Assembly: GCA_913061145.1 (NCBI GenBank)
Contig: CAJXUQ010000013.1
Location: 36,126-100,125 of the forward strand
DNA length: 64,000 nt
Reading direction: 5' to 3'
From: an uncultured Haliea sp.
GTDB taxonomy: Bacteria; Pseudomonadota; Gammaproteobacteria; Pseudomonadales; Halieaceae
Positions 15,381 through 24,518 of the stretch are shown here, piece after piece. The translations under genes and the position numbers were made by a program. Position 1 is the stretch's first letter. Each line of letters opens with the position of its first letter. The notes under the pieces were generated by a model. That model searched no databases and had not been told where the DNA came from. It saw only the letters and a program-made list of their open reading frames with translations.

Positions 15381-16850
15381 TTATTTGAGCAGAGATCCCA
15401 GCAGTCCGCGAAACAGCTTGCGGCCCAGACTGCTGCCGGCGGCAGAGCCGAGGCTGCGGGCCATACTCTTGATAAACGCCTCGCTGGTGCTCTGGCGTCC
15501 ACCCGTGCTGCGGGTTTTCGCTTTGGCTGCTTTTTGTGTCGCGTCCTGAGCGCTCGCGGCTTCAATTCTCTCGCGCAACACCTCGTGGGCAGAGCGGGGG
15601 TCAACCGACTCGGCATAGCGGCGCTGGTTGGGGTCGTGCGTTAGAACCGCAGCGCGCTCCTGCGGGCTCGCAGGCCCCATGCGCGAGCACGGTGGGCGAA
15701 TCAGGACGCGCTGCACGGGCGCCGGAATGCCCTTGTCCTGCAGCAGGGACACCAGCGCTTCGCCGACTCCCAGTTCGGTGATGGCGGTGACCGTATCCAG
15801 TGCGGGGTTCTCGCGAAACGATTGCGCGGCCACGCGCACGGCCTTTTGTTCACGGGGTGTGTAGGCCCGCAGCGCGTGCTGGATACGGTTCCCCAACTGA
15901 CCCAGCACCGAATCCGGTATATCGCTGGGACTCTGGCTGATGAAGTAGACGCCGACGCCTTTTGAGCGAATCAGACGCACGACCTGCTCGATCTTTTCCA
16001 GCAGCGCTCGGGGCACATCTCGAAACAGCAGGTGAGCTTCGTCGAAAAAGAACACCAGCACAGGCTGCTCGGGGTCCCCGAGTTCCGGCAGCGTTTCAAA
16101 CAGTTCGGAGAGTAACCAGAGCAGGAACGTAGAGTACACGCGCGGGCTCTGGATGAGGGTGTTGGCGGCAAGCAGGTTGATCACCCCGCGTCCGTCACGG
16201 GTGGTTTGCATAAAGTCCTTGAGTTCCAGTGAGGGCTCGCCGAAAAACGCGCGCCCCCCCTCACGCTCAAGCACCAGTAACCTGCGCAGAATGGCATTCA
16301 CTGAAGCCTTGGCGACACCGAAGCCTGCTCCCAGTTCCGAGCCGTGCTCCGCGAGATATTCCAGCGTTGTACGCAGGTCAGCCAGATCTACCAGCAGCAG
16401 GCCCTCGCTGTCGGCGAACTCGAAGACCACGTTCATCACACCTTCCTGGGTGTCGTTGAGGTCCAGCAGGCGGGCCAGCAGCGCGGGGCCCATCTCGGTG
16501 ACGGTGGTGCGCACCGGTGTCCCGGCCTCCCCGAACACATCCCAGAAGGCGACGGGAAAGCCGCGCTGCTGGTAGTGGGTAATGCCGATGTACTGGTTCC
16601 GTTCATCCACTTTGGGGTGTGGTGTTCCCGCCTGGCTGATACCGGAGAGATCGCCTTTGACATCCGCCATGAACACGGGCACACCGCGGTCAGAGAAGCT
16701 CTCTGCGAGGCACTGCAGTGTGACGGTTTTCCCGGTGCCGGTAGCGCCGGCAATCAGGCCGTGGCGGTTGGCGTAGCGTGGCAGCAGGCCGCACTGTCCT
16801 TCGGCGTTGCCGCCAATCAGAATTTGCTCGTTCATTGCTGGGGAATTCAT
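15381..16850 (-). CDS. HerA-like helicase/ATPase (DUF853, YjgR family)
   Basis: This 489-residue cytosolic P-loop ATPase has Walker A GATGTGKT at residues 35-42, ADVKGDLSG, and Walker B VFFFDEAHLLF near 270. An arginine-finger-like segment SQSPSDIPDSVLGQLGNRIQ follows. It matches the DUF853 / YjgR branch of HerA/VirB4-type ATPases, whose substrate is not known. The C-terminal 90 residues are Ala/Lys/Ser rich and end in GSSLGRKLFRGLLGSLLK. The start at 16850 overlaps the stop of the upstream wax ester synthase gene by 4 bases, so they are coupled. Confidence 0.9.
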   Translation of the reverse strand: MNSPAMNEQILIGGNAEGQCGLLPRYANRHGLIAGATGTGKTVTLQCLAESFSDRGVPVFMADVKGDLSGISQAGTPHPKVDERNQYIGITHYQQRGFPVAFWDVFGEAGTPVRTTVTEMGPALLARLLDLNDTQEGVMNVVFEFADSEGLLLVDLADLRTTLEYLAEHGSELGAGFGVAKASVNAILRRLLVLEREGGRAFFGEPSLELKDFMQTTRDGRGVINLLAANTLIQSPRVYSTFLLWLLSELFETLPELGDPEQPVLVFFFDEAHLLFRDVPRALLEKIEQVVRLIRSKGVGVYFISQSPSDIPDSVLGQLGNRIQHALRAYTPREQKAVRVAAQSFRENPALDTVTAITELGVGEALVSLLQDKGIPAPVQRVLIRPPCSRMGPASPQERAAVLTHDPNQRRYAESVDPRSAHEVLRERIEAASAQDATQKAAKAKTRSTGGRQSTSEAFIKSMARSLGSAAGSSLGRKLFRGLLGSLLK

Positions 16851-18463
16851 CCTTTTGCGTTGTTGCTACCCGCCAGTTTCGGTTTACTGGCACGCTTCGG
16901 CGTGGCGCGCGGCGCGGCCTTGCTGCCAGCGGCCTGACGGGATTTGGTTTTGGTTTTGGTTTTGGCCGTGGTTTTGGTCCCGCTCTTCGTTGACGCCTTG
17001 GCGGTGCTGCCAGCCGCCGCTTTTGCCTTGCTGCGGCCAGAGCGTTTCGGGGCCGTGCGCAGCCCCGCCAGTTCCTCCAGCTCTGTCAGCGCTTCTTCGA
17101 GATAGTCGATAATGCGCTGTACCTGGGGCATAGAGCGCCGGCAGGCGACGATGCCGAAATCCAGCTGCTTGCGATAGCTCACCAGCGTGATGTTCATGGC
17201 GAAACCATCAAACACAATGGACGCAGGATACACGCCTTCCAGGCTGGCGCCGTTCCAGTAGAGCTGCTCCCGCGGCCCGGGGACGTTGGATATCACAGTG
17301 CTGAAGGCGGGGAAATTGGCCGCGATGCCGAGCACCGAGGTGAGCAGGGCGGGTATCTGGGTAATCTGCATGAACAGCGTCGCCTCGCGTTGGGACATGC
17401 TGCGCAGCAGTGTCTTGCCCGCCGCCATCGAGGCCTGGATCTTGCGCAGCCGCTGCTCCGGATCGGCGACGTCGGTTGCCAGGTCGGCGGTAATGAAGCC
17501 GACGGCGTTGGATGAATCGAGATCGCTCTCCTCCCGGAGCGAGATCGGCGCCATCGCCTTTAGCGAGTGCGCGGGGTGCTCGCCCAGGTTGGCAAGGTGG
17601 CGCCGCAGAGCACCTGCACACATCGCCAGCACGATATCGTTGACGGTGGCATGGGTTGCCTTGCAGACGTTGCGTACACGTTCGAACTCGAAGGACTGGG
17701 CAACGAAGCGCCTGGACCCGCTGACATTGGTGTTGATCGAGGTGCGGGGCACGTGATGCCAGGGTACTGCGAGGTTACCACTGCGGCCAAAGAAAGCGCC
17801 GCCGAACTGGCGAAAGGCGCTGACCAGGTTGGTTGTGGTGTCGTACTGCTGGCGCAGCGCTTCCAGCACGGTTTTCAGTTCCCGCCCGCGCGGCTCTACA
17901 CGCTCCACGGGGGGTGGCAGGCGCCTTGCCTTGTACTGCTCGAAGGCTTCGAAGGACATTGCGGAGTGGCGCGCTCGACTGCGGGGGCTGGTGGAGTACA
18001 TGGCGTTCATCATGTGCATCGCCGAGGCGCCGTCGGTCGCCGCGTGATGGCATTTGCTGTACACGGCAAACTGGTTGTTGCGCAGGCCTTCGATGAGATG
18101 CAGTTCCCAGAGTGGTCGCGTGCGGTCAAGCAGCGTGCTGTGCAGCCGGGACACCAGCATGAAGAGCTCACGATAGCGTCCGGGTTGGGGCAGGGCGGAG
18201 TGGCGCACATGGTAGTCAATATCGAAGTGCTCATCCTTTTCCCAATAGAGCCGCAGGGGACCTGCGCGACCGGTGGTGACATACTCACCAAACGGGCGCC
18301 GGTACTCCTCGTCGGTGCGCAGGGCGGCAAGCACCTGCTGCAGGAATTCGCGTTGGTCTACACCCTTCGGGTAGTTGAACAGGTGCAGTCCGCCCACATG
18401 CATGGGGGTCTGTCGTTTCTCCATCAGGAGAAAGCCGGCGTCGGCGAGGTTGACTGGGCGCAT
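16847..18463 (-). CDS. wax ester synthase / diacylglycerol acyltransferase (WS/DGAT)
   Basis: A 538-residue enzyme that esterifies fatty alcohols or diacylglycerol with acyl-CoA to form storage lipids. The condensation-type active site HHAATDG is at residues 139-145 (His140 and Asp144). The family block PLWE (117-120), the NDIVLAM-type segment, SNVPGPREQLYWNG and PASIVFDGFAMNIT are present. The first 470 residues match the family length; the last ~65 residues are an unusual Lys/Ala/Thr/Ser-rich basic tail that includes a run of Thr-Lys pairs. A histone-like tail of this kind could bind nucleic acid or lipid-body surfaces. It overlaps the DUF853 ATPase gene downstream. Confidence 0.93.
   Translation of the reverse strand: MRPVNLADAGFLLMEKRQTPMHVGGLHLFNYPKGVDQREFLQQVLAALRTDEEYRRPFGEYVTTGRAGPLRLYWEKDEHFDIDYHVRHSALPQPGRYRELFMLVSRLHSTLLDRTRPLWELHLIEGLRNNQFAVYSKCHHAATDGASAMHMMNAMYSTSPRSRARHSAMSFEAFEQYKARRLPPPVERVEPRGRELKTVLEALRQQYDTTTNLVSAFRQFGGAFFGRSGNLAVPWHHVPRTSINTNVSGSRRFVAQSFEFERVRNVCKATHATVNDIVLAMCAGALRRHLANLGEHPAHSLKAMAPISLREESDLDSSNAVGFITADLATDVADPEQRLRKIQASMAAGKTLLRSMSQREATLFMQITQIPALLTSVLGIAANFPAFSTVISNVPGPREQLYWNGASLEGVYPASIVFDGFAMNITLVSYRKQLDFGIVACRRSMPQVQRIIDYLEEALTELEELAGLRTAPKRSGRSKAKAAAGSTAKASTKSGTKTTAKTKTKTKSRQAAGSKAAPRATPKRASKPKLAGSNNAKG
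16943..16965. repeat. short TTTTGG tandem repeat inside the WS/DGAT tail
   Basis: About four copies of TTTTGG in a row. On the coding strand these are ACCAAA codon pairs that encode the Thr-Lys run of the basic tail. Slippage here would change tail length in steps of two residues without breaking the frame. Confidence 0.7.
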
Positions 18464-18539
18464 GGGGATGACCTCTCGTTATTCTGTTTGACCAAACAAT
18501 AGCGTCAATGAGGCTATCCGCAAAGGCCTGATTCCGCTG

Positions 18540-19508
18540 TCACAGCCAGCGCACCTTACGGAACAGGGTCAGCATGCCCACCGCCAGAAGTGCCATCAGT
18601 CCCAACACCACAAAGTAACCGTAGCGGAACTGCAGTTCGGGCATGTGCTGGAAGTTCATGCCGTACAGACCCGCCACAAAACTCAACGGCACAAAGATCG
18701 CTGTGATGATGGTGAGGACCTTCATGGTCTGGTTGAGCTGGTGGGAGGTGATGGAAATATGGCTCTCCACGAGGTCGCCGCAGATCTCGTAGTACATGGA
18801 GCACAGGGTTCGCAGCCGTTCGCAGCGGTCGAAGAGGTCGCGACGCACGTGATGGCTCTTGTCCTTGCCGGTACCCAGGTGGACGGTGCCGCTGTGGAGA
18901 ATGTGCTCGGCCAGCGCTTCATGGTAGTTGAAAATACGCAGCAGTTTGCGCAATCGCGAGCGGTAGATCACCAGTTCTTTCATCACGGTATCGGTCTGGT
19001 CGGTCAGCAGGGCATCTTCCAGACCGGCCAGGGTGTCCTCGAAATCCATGAGCTTTTCCAGATAACGCCCACCCACGTAGTGCAAAATACGCAGGGCGAG
19101 GACATTGGGCGTTTTCAGCAAGGACTGTTGTTCCTCGCTGTCCCAGAAGTGGTTTACACTGACGGCCGTGCCGGGGTGGCTGGTGATGAGAATCCGCTTG
19201 CCGACCCACATACCGACAGGCATAGGCTGTAATTCCAGGTTGTCGTCCAGGCTGGTCATGCCGCGAAACAGGATGAACGTGTCGTGGTCGAATTCTTCCA
19301 CCTTGGGCGGATGCCGGGTGCGGGCGCAGTCAGAGACAGCGAGCCGGTCACAATTGAGTGAAACGAGCAACTCCTGCCGCTCTGCGGTCAGCTCGCCCTC
19401 CATATCCAGCCAGAGCACGCTGCTTTCCTGTCCACGCCAGACAGCAATCAACGATTCGTCGCCTGTCTGGTACTGCCCTTGCGGTGAGAGTAATTTTGCC
19501 CTGATCAT
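18540..19508 (-). CDS. zntB: CorA-family zinc/divalent cation transporter (ZntB-like)
   Basis: The 322-residue protein has a large cytosolic N-terminal domain, long helices and two C-terminal membrane segments. The signature GMN sits in AGLYGMNFQHMPEL between them. The N-terminal sequence (LWLDMEGELTAERQELL) and overall length fit the ZntB branch rather than CorA Mg transporters. The ATG at 19508 (MIRAKLLSPQG) was chosen because upstream sequence to 19697 reads as shadow of mscS. Start codons of zntB and mscS are only 28 bases apart, so each promoter must lie inside the other gene or overlap it. Confidence 0.85.
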   Translation of the reverse strand: MIRAKLLSPQGQYQTGDESLIAVWRGQESSVLWLDMEGELTAERQELLVSLNCDRLAVSDCARTRHPPKVEEFDHDTFILFRGMTSLDDNLELQPMPVGMWVGKRILITSHPGTAVSVNHFWDSEEQQSLLKTPNVLALRILHYVGGRYLEKLMDFEDTLAGLEDALLTDQTDTVMKELVIYRSRLRKLLRIFNYHEALAEHILHSGTVHLGTGKDKSHHVRRDLFDRCERLRTLCSMYYEICGDLVESHISITSHQLNQTMKVLTIITAIFVPLSFVAGLYGMNFQHMPELQFRYGYFVVLGLMALLAVGMLTLFRKVRWL

Positions 19509-19536
19509 GTGTCCGTGACCCTTCAAGGAACCCTGC

Positions 19537-20391
19537 ATGGAACAGCTTAACCGAATCCTCAATGCGCCTCTAATCGTATTTGGCGACGTTGCCATTACCC
19601 TGGCCCAGGTGTTGACCGTTCTGGCCCTGCTGGTCGGTGGGATCTTCTTCGTGCTCTGGAGCGGTCGCTTCCTGCGCTCGCGTATGCTCAAGCGCAACCT
19701 CGATCCGAATGTGGTGCAGCTGGCTTTCCGTGCCTACCTCATTCTCGGTATGGCCATTGTGGGCATGTCGACGCTGGATCTGCTGAGTGTCCCACTGGCG
19801 GCGTTCGCGTTCGTCTCAGGCGCCGTGGCGATCGGGTTTGGCTTCGGTGCACAGAACATCATCAACAACTTCATCAGTGGCTGGATACTGATGTGGGAGC
19901 GGCCCATCAAGATCGGAGATTTCCTCGAGCTTGGTGAGGTGCGCGGGACGGTGGAGTCTATCAACACGCGCTCGACGCGCATCCGACGTGTTGATGGCGT
20001 ACACCTGCTGATTCCCAACAGCCAGTTGCTCGAGAATACCGTCACCAACTGGACACTGGTGGACGACCTGGTGCGCACGGCGGTGCGGGTGGGTGTTGCC
20101 TACGACAGCGACGTGCGGCTTACCGAGACCCTGATGTACCGTGTTGCCGAGGAGCATCCGAACGTGTTGAAGACGCCGGAACCCATGGTGATTTTCGACA
20201 ACTTTGGCGACAGCTCGCTGGAATTCGAACTCAATTTCTGGGTGCACTCCACCGCCGAGCGCGGCTTGCGCCTGATTCGCAGCGACCTTCGCTTCCAGAT
20301 CGATGCGCTGTTCCGGGAGCATGGGCTGGTTATCGCCTTCCCGCAGCGGGATGTGCACCTGAATGGTGAGCTGCGCCTGTTGAATTCCTGA
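19537..20391 (+). CDS. small-conductance mechanosensitive channel (MscS family)
   Basis: A 284-residue channel of the inner membrane that opens under membrane tension. Three predicted helices are followed by the pore and vestibule sequence: IGFGFGAQNIINNFISGWILMWE matches the TM3 and beta-domain entrance, and KIGDFLELGEVRGTVESINTRSTRIRR is the MscS beta domain. IPNSQLLENTVTNWT closes the diagnostic region. The length is that of minimal MscS. Ribosome binding site AAGGAA lies 9 bases upstream of the ATG. Divergent from zntB. Confidence 0.94.
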   Translation: MEQLNRILNAPLIVFGDVAITLAQVLTVLALLVGGIFFVLWSGRFLRSRMLKRNLDPNVVQLAFRAYLILGMAIVGMSTLDLLSVPLAAFAFVSGAVAIGFGFGAQNIINNFISGWILMWERPIKIGDFLELGEVRGTVESINTRSTRIRRVDGVHLLIPNSQLLENTVTNWTLVDDLVRTAVRVGVAYDSDVRLTETLMYRVAEEHPNVLKTPEPMVIFDNFGDSSLEFELNFWVHSTAERGLRLIRSDLRFQIDALFREHGLVIAFPQRDVHLNGELRLLNS

Positions 20392-20436
20392 GGCAGATGG
20401 CCTGACGTGGCCTCGGCGCCGTCCGTCAGCTTGCAC

Positions 20437-20442
20437 TATACT
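20437..20442 (+). promoter_or_regulatory. -10 element six bases before the nfeD start (possible leaderless transcript)
   Basis: TATACT matches the -10 consensus at 5 of 6 positions and ends 6 bases before the ATG at 20449. A start point 7 bases downstream of the -10 would fall on or next to the A of the start codon. No convincing -35 is present. Confidence 0.35.
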
Positions 20443-20448
20443 GGGAGC

Positions 20449-21831
20449 ATGAAAAGGTATTCCTTGTATCGCTGTCTCGCCCTGCTGCGTCTGTTGCTGC
20501 TGGCCTGGGTTCTTGCAGCCCCCGCTGCTGCCGCACAGGTCTGGGTGATTCACATCGACGGCCCCATCGGCCCGGCAACCGCGGACCACATGATTCGCTC
20601 GCTCGAACGCGCCGTCGCTGCGAACGCCGAGGCGGTTGTACTGCGCATCGACACACCAGGTGGCCTGGACAGCGCCATGCGCGACATGATCAAGGCCACA
20701 CTGGCAGCACCCGTCCCGGTATTGGGATACGTGGGACCCAGTGGCGCGCGGGCCGCCAGCGCCGGCACCTACCTGTTGTATGCCACACACATCGCGGCCA
20801 TGGCCCCGGGGACCAATCTGGGGTCGGCGACACCGGTGCAGCTTGGCGGCGGCGGTCTGCCGGGGTTGCCGGGTGCGGATGAGGGGGAGGAGGGCGCAGC
20901 ATCGTCGCCCGCCACCACCGCGGGCAGTACAGCGATGGAGCGCAAGGTGGTGAACGATGCGGTGGCCTACATCCGCAGCCTCGCGCAGCTGCGCGGGCGC
21001 AATGGTGACTGGGCGGAACGCGCGGTGCGCGACGGGGTCAGCCTGCCGGCAGAAGACGCGCTGGCCGCCGGGGTCATCGATCAACTGGCGGACTCGATTC
21101 CCCTGCTGTTGCAGGGCGTGCACGGGATAGCGGTCGATGTGGGGGATGCCACCCGGGTGCTCGAGACGGCTGGCGTGGCAATCGTAGACCAGGCGCCGGA
21201 CTGGCGCAGTGAGTTCCTCGCTGTCATCACCAATCCCAACATCGCGTATATCCTGCTGCTGGTCGGTATCTACGGTTTGGTCATCGAGTTCTACAACCCG
21301 GGCATTGGCCTGCCCGGTATCGTGGGCGCCGTGAGCCTGCTGATTGCCCTGTATGCTCTGCAGATGCTGCCCGTCAGCTACGCCGGTATGGGTCTGCTGC
21401 TGCTCGGCGTGGCCTTGATGGCGGCCGAAGCCTTTGCGCCGAGTTTCGGGGTGCTGGGGCTGGGTGGAGCTGCCGCTTTCGTAACGGGTTCGATCATGTT
21501 GATGGATACCAACCTGCCCGCCTACCAACTGGCACTGCCTATCGTGCTCGCGGTCACCGTATTCAGTGTCGGCTTGCTGGTGTTTGCACTGGGCATGGTG
21601 CTGCGCGCGCGCAAGCGCGCGGTGGTCAGTGGTGTGCAGCGCCTGGTGGGCATGACGACGCACGTGGCGCGCCTGCACGATGGCGAGGCCTGGGTATGGC
21701 TGGATGGGGAACTCTGGCATGCGCGCAGCGAGGCTCCCCTGCAACCTGACGAGCCAGTCGTTGTGCTGGCAATCGACGGATTGACTGCGGTCGTCCGCAG
21801 TCAATCCGAACAACCTCCGGAAAAAGGATAG
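20449..21831 (+). CDS. nfeD: NfeD-family membrane-bound serine protease (ClpP-class)
   Basis: This 460-residue protein is the long NfeD form. A signal peptide of about 29 residues is followed by a ClpP/SppA-like protease domain with nucleophile Ser104 in [11 protein letters not shown] and a dyad Lys166 in [12 protein letters not shown]. Four to five membrane helices come next, then a C-terminal OB-like NfeD domain ([23 protein letters not shown]). Long NfeD proteins cleave C-termini of stomatin partners, and a stomatin/slipin gene follows after 5 bases. The ATG at 20449 was preferred over the open frame from 20407 because it gives a clean signal peptide. Confidence 0.93.
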   Translation: MKRYSLYRCLALLRLLLLAWVLAAPAAAAQVWVIHIDGPIGPATADHMIRSLERAVAANAEAVVLRIDTPGGLDSAMRDMIKATLAAPVPVLGYVGPSGARAASAGTYLLYATHIAAMAPGTNLGSATPVQLGGGGLPGLPGADEGEEGAASSPATTAGSTAMERKVVNDAVAYIRSLAQLRGRNGDWAERAVRDGVSLPAEDALAAGVIDQLADSIPLLLQGVHGIAVDVGDATRVLETAGVAIVDQAPDWRSEFLAVITNPNIAYILLLVGIYGLVIEFYNPGIGLPGIVGAVSLLIALYALQMLPVSYAGMGLLLLGVALMAAEAFAPSFGVLGLGGAAAFVTGSIMLMDTNLPAYQLALPIVLAVTVFSVGLLVFALGMVLRARKRAVVSGVQRLVGMTTHVARLHDGEAWVWLDGELWHARSEAPLQPDEPVVVLAIDGLTAVVRSQSEQPPEKG

Positions 21832-21836
21832 GCCTG

Positions 21837-22583
21837 ATGTTCGAGATCGAGATGTTTACCGGCGCCTTTATCGTGCTCGCGATAGTGTTGCTGCTGTCCA
21901 TGTTCCGGGTGCTCCGCGAGTATGAGCGGGGCGTCATTTTCATGCTGGGCCGTTTCTACAAGGTGAAAGGCCCTGGCCTGATCATCATCATTCCCGTGCT
22001 GCAGCAGATGGTGCGTGTGGACCTGCGTACCCTGGTCATGGACGTGCCTACGCAGGACGTGATTTCCCGTGACAACGTGTCGGTACAGGTCAACGCTGTG
22101 ATCTATTTCCGTGTGGTTGACCCTGAGCGGGCCATCATCCAGGTGGAGAACTACCTTGAGGCGACAAGCCAGCTGTCCCAGACGACGCTGCGCTCGGTGC
22201 TGGGGCAGCATGATCTCGATGACATGCTCGCCGAGCGGGATCGTTTGAACGACGACATTCAGTCCATTCTCGATAAGCAGACAGAAGCCTGGGGTGTGAA
22301 GGTGGCCAACGTCGAGATCAAACATGTGGATCTCAACGAGTCCATGGTACGGGCGATTGCGAAACAGGCGGAGGCCGAACGCGAACGCCGGGCCAAGGTG
22401 ATCCACGCCATGGGTGAAGCCGAAGCTGCCGAGAAACTGGCCGAAGCCGCCAAGATGCTGGCCACTGAAGAGTCCGCGATCCAGCTTCGTTACCTGCAGA
22501 CGCTGGTGGAGATTGCCGGTGACAAGAGTTCGACGATTGTGTTCCCGCTACCGGTGGATATCATGAAGAAATTTACCTCCTAG
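21837..22583 (+). CDS. slipin / stomatin-like SPFH-domain protein
   Basis: A 248-residue protein with one N-terminal membrane helix, then an SPFH domain. Key blocks are [51 protein letters not shown] and [13 protein letters not shown] helical C-terminal coiled coil ([15 protein letters not shown]) drives oligomerisation. Such proteins organise membrane microdomains and are usually encoded with NfeD, as here. The gap to nfeD is only 5 bases and an AAAAAGGA ribosome binding site overlaps the nfeD end. Confidence 0.95.
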   Translation: MFEIEMFTGAFIVLAIVLLLSMFRVLREYERGVIFMLGRFYKVKGPGLIIIIPVLQQMVRVDLRTLVMDVPTQDVISRDNVSVQVNAVIYFRVVDPERAIIQVENYLEATSQLSQTTLRSVLGQHDLDDMLAERDRLNDDIQSILDKQTEAWGVKVANVEIKHVDLNESMVRAIAKQAEAERERRAKVIHAMGEAEAAEKLAEAAKMLATEESAIQLRYLQTLVEIAGDKSSTIVFPLPVDIMKKFTS

Positions 22584-22602
22584 GCAGCGGAGTCACGGCC
22601 CC

Positions 22603-23583
22603 ATGCAGTGCATCGAAATCAGTCAACCCGGCGCACCTGCCGTATTGAAAATGACACGTCGTGAGGCCCCTGTTGCGGGTGCCGGCGAACTCCTGATTGA
22701 TGTTGTCGCGGCAGGGGTCAACCGGCCGGACGTGATGCAGCGACTCGGTCTGTACCCCCCACCCCCAGGGGCGTCAGACCTTCCCGGCCTGGAAGTGGCA
22801 GGTCGCGTGGCGGCGGTGGGGGCCGGTGTTGTCGGCTGGCAGGTCGGTGATCACGTCTGTGCCCTGACCAATGGTGGTGGCTACGCAGAGCAGGTTGTAG
22901 CGCCGGCGGGGCAGTGCCTGCCGCTGCCTGCTGGTATGGACTTTGTCGCGGCTGCCGGCCTTCCCGAGACGTTTTTCACCGTGTGGACCAACGTGTTCAT
23001 GCGCGGGCGCCTGCAGGCCGGCGAAAGCCTGTTGGTGCATGGTGGCAGCTCGGGTATCGGTACCAGCGCAATCCAGATGGCGCGGGCCCTTGGCGCAACC
23101 GTGTATGCAACGGCGGGCAGCGAGGAGAAGTGCGCGGCCTGTGTCCGGCTCGGTGCCGCCCGCGCGGTCAACTACCGCAGTGAAGACTTTGAGCAGGTGC
23201 TCGGTGAACTGACCGGCGGCAGCGGTGTGGATGTCATACTGGACATGGTTGGCGGCGAGTATATCAACCGCAACCTGCGGCTGGCGGCGACCGACGGTCG
23301 CATCGTGAACATCGCCTACCAGGGTGGTTTCGAGGCTACGGTCAACTTTGTGCCAGTGTTGTTGAAGCGCCTGACCCTGAGCGCGTCGACCCTGCGCCCT
23401 CAGTCAAGTGAGGCGAAAGCGGAGATCGCCGCGCAGTTGCGTGAGCGTATATGGCCGCTGCTGGAGGCGGGTGAAATCCAGCCGGTGATCGCGGCGACGT
23501 TCCCGCTGCAGGACGCTGCGGCGGCCCACGAACTGATGGAAAGCAGCGCTCATATAGGGAAGATCATACTCACGGTGCGCTGA
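22603..23583 (+). CDS. NAD(P)H quinone oxidoreductase, PIG3/TP53I3 type
   Basis: A 326-residue zinc-independent medium-chain oxidoreductase. The N-terminal GroES-like domain has VVAAGVNRPDVMQRLGLYPPPPGASDLPGLEVAGRV, the diagnostic quinone oxidoreductase/PIG3 block. The nucleotide-binding motif is HGGSSGIGTSAIQMA with ARALGATVYATAGS, consistent with NADPH. No zinc-ligand cysteines are present. It follows the slipin gene after 19 bases and probably ends that operon. Confidence 0.92.
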   Translation: MQCIEISQPGAPAVLKMTRREAPVAGAGELLIDVVAAGVNRPDVMQRLGLYPPPPGASDLPGLEVAGRVAAVGAGVVGWQVGDHVCALTNGGGYAEQVVAPAGQCLPLPAGMDFVAAAGLPETFFTVWTNVFMRGRLQAGESLLVHGGSSGIGTSAIQMARALGATVYATAGSEEKCAACVRLGAARAVNYRSEDFEQVLGELTGGSGVDVILDMVGGEYINRNLRLAATDGRIVNIAYQGGFEATVNFVPVLLKRLTLSASTLRPQSSEAKAEIAAQLRERIWPLLEAGEIQPVIAATFPLQDAAAAHELMESSAHIGKIILTVR

Positions 23584-23596
23584 AAGCGCTCTTTGA

Positions 23597-24475
23597 TCAA
23601 CTGAACAGCCAGGGCCTGAGTGCCTCCCGGTTTTCCACCACGATCTGCTGTGCCATAGGGTCTTCAAGTGAGGCCGGCTCAGGGTCGATGTGCAACAGCT
23701 TCAGGGCGTAGGGCACCAGCCGCCCACGCACGGTGATGTGCAGGGCGCCCTCCAGCATGCCGTAATCTGTCTCCACCACCTGCTGCTGTGCAGGCGACAG
23801 CCTTGGATCCGGCACAATACGCAGCGTCACGTGGGTGTTCCAGTCGTGGTCGTTCTCGACCCCCTGGGGCGAGTCATCAAGTATCTCCGGAATATCGCGG
23901 AAACGGCTGAGCACAAAGTCGCGGTACTCCTGGTTCTTTTCACACCAGGCACGTACATGCCAGCGCAGCCCGGTGAATACCAGAGTATGCGGCACGATGA
24001 TACGCCCCTCGCGGTTGGGGTTGTGCAGTGACACGTAATCCACTTCCAGGCGTTTGCGCTGACGTGCGGCCTGCATGATGGGGCGCAGTACCTCGGGGCG
24101 CACATCGCGCACCGGTACCCGCAGCACCTCAATATTCGCGACGTTCAGTGCCAGCGATTCGAACACGTTTGACAGTTCGTTGTTGCGCGCCATCAGGTGC
24201 AGGTACTCGTCCGCCACGCCCTCTGTCACTTGCGGCCTGAACCCCGCTGCCGGCATGTAACCCTTGAGCGACGCATCGTAAACAAGATTGCCCGGCCCGA
24301 TGTCACGGATGTAGCGATTGATATCCTTGCTCGCCTGCTGGCGACCAATGCCGAAGGTTTCACACAGGTGGCGGGTGGTCAGTCGACCCTCCCACAGAAC
24401 AATGGTCTCAATGTAGCGGTAACGTACCAGCAAGTCCCAGCGTATGGGCCATGGGTTGGAGGGTGTTGCTGGCAT
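23597..24475 (-). CDS. WYL-domain transcriptional regulator
   Basis: This 292-residue regulator begins with a helix-turn-helix segment (LVRYRYIETIVLWEGRLTTRHLCETFGIGRQQASKDINRYI, in two pieces across residues 15-55). A WYL domain follows around residue 150 (RKRLEVDYVSLHNPNREGRIIVPHTLVFTGLRWHVRAWCE), and then a C-terminal extension. WYL domains bind small ligands or nucleic acid, and many regulate defence or DNA-damage genes. No defence genes are adjacent. It is divergent from the DUF2868 gene with essentially no intergenic space. Confidence 0.88.
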   Translation of the reverse strand: MPATPSNPWPIRWDLLVRYRYIETIVLWEGRLTTRHLCETFGIGRQQASKDINRYIRDIGPGNLVYDASLKGYMPAAGFRPQVTEGVADEYLHLMARNNELSNVFESLALNVANIEVLRVPVRDVRPEVLRPIMQAARQRKRLEVDYVSLHNPNREGRIIVPHTLVFTGLRWHVRAWCEKNQEYRDFVLSRFRDIPEILDDSPQGVENDHDWNTHVTLRIVPDPRLSPAQQQVVETDYGMLEGALHITVRGRLVPYALKLLHIDPEPASLEDPMAQQIVVENREALRPWLFS

Positions 24476-24518
24476 ACCTGCTCCCGTTCAGATTGAATTG
24501 CCTGTATCGTACACTGCA

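Noticed and set aside
16943..16965. TTTTGG repeat as a telomere-like or CRISPR-like element
   Set aside because: It is in frame and encodes the Thr-Lys run of the WS/DGAT tail; too short and without spacers.
19816..21813. 665-codon open frame on the minus strand opposite mscS and nfeD
   Set aside because: Composition is His/Gln/Arg-rich with no recognisable domain, and it is antisense to two well-supported genes; a high-GC shadow frame.
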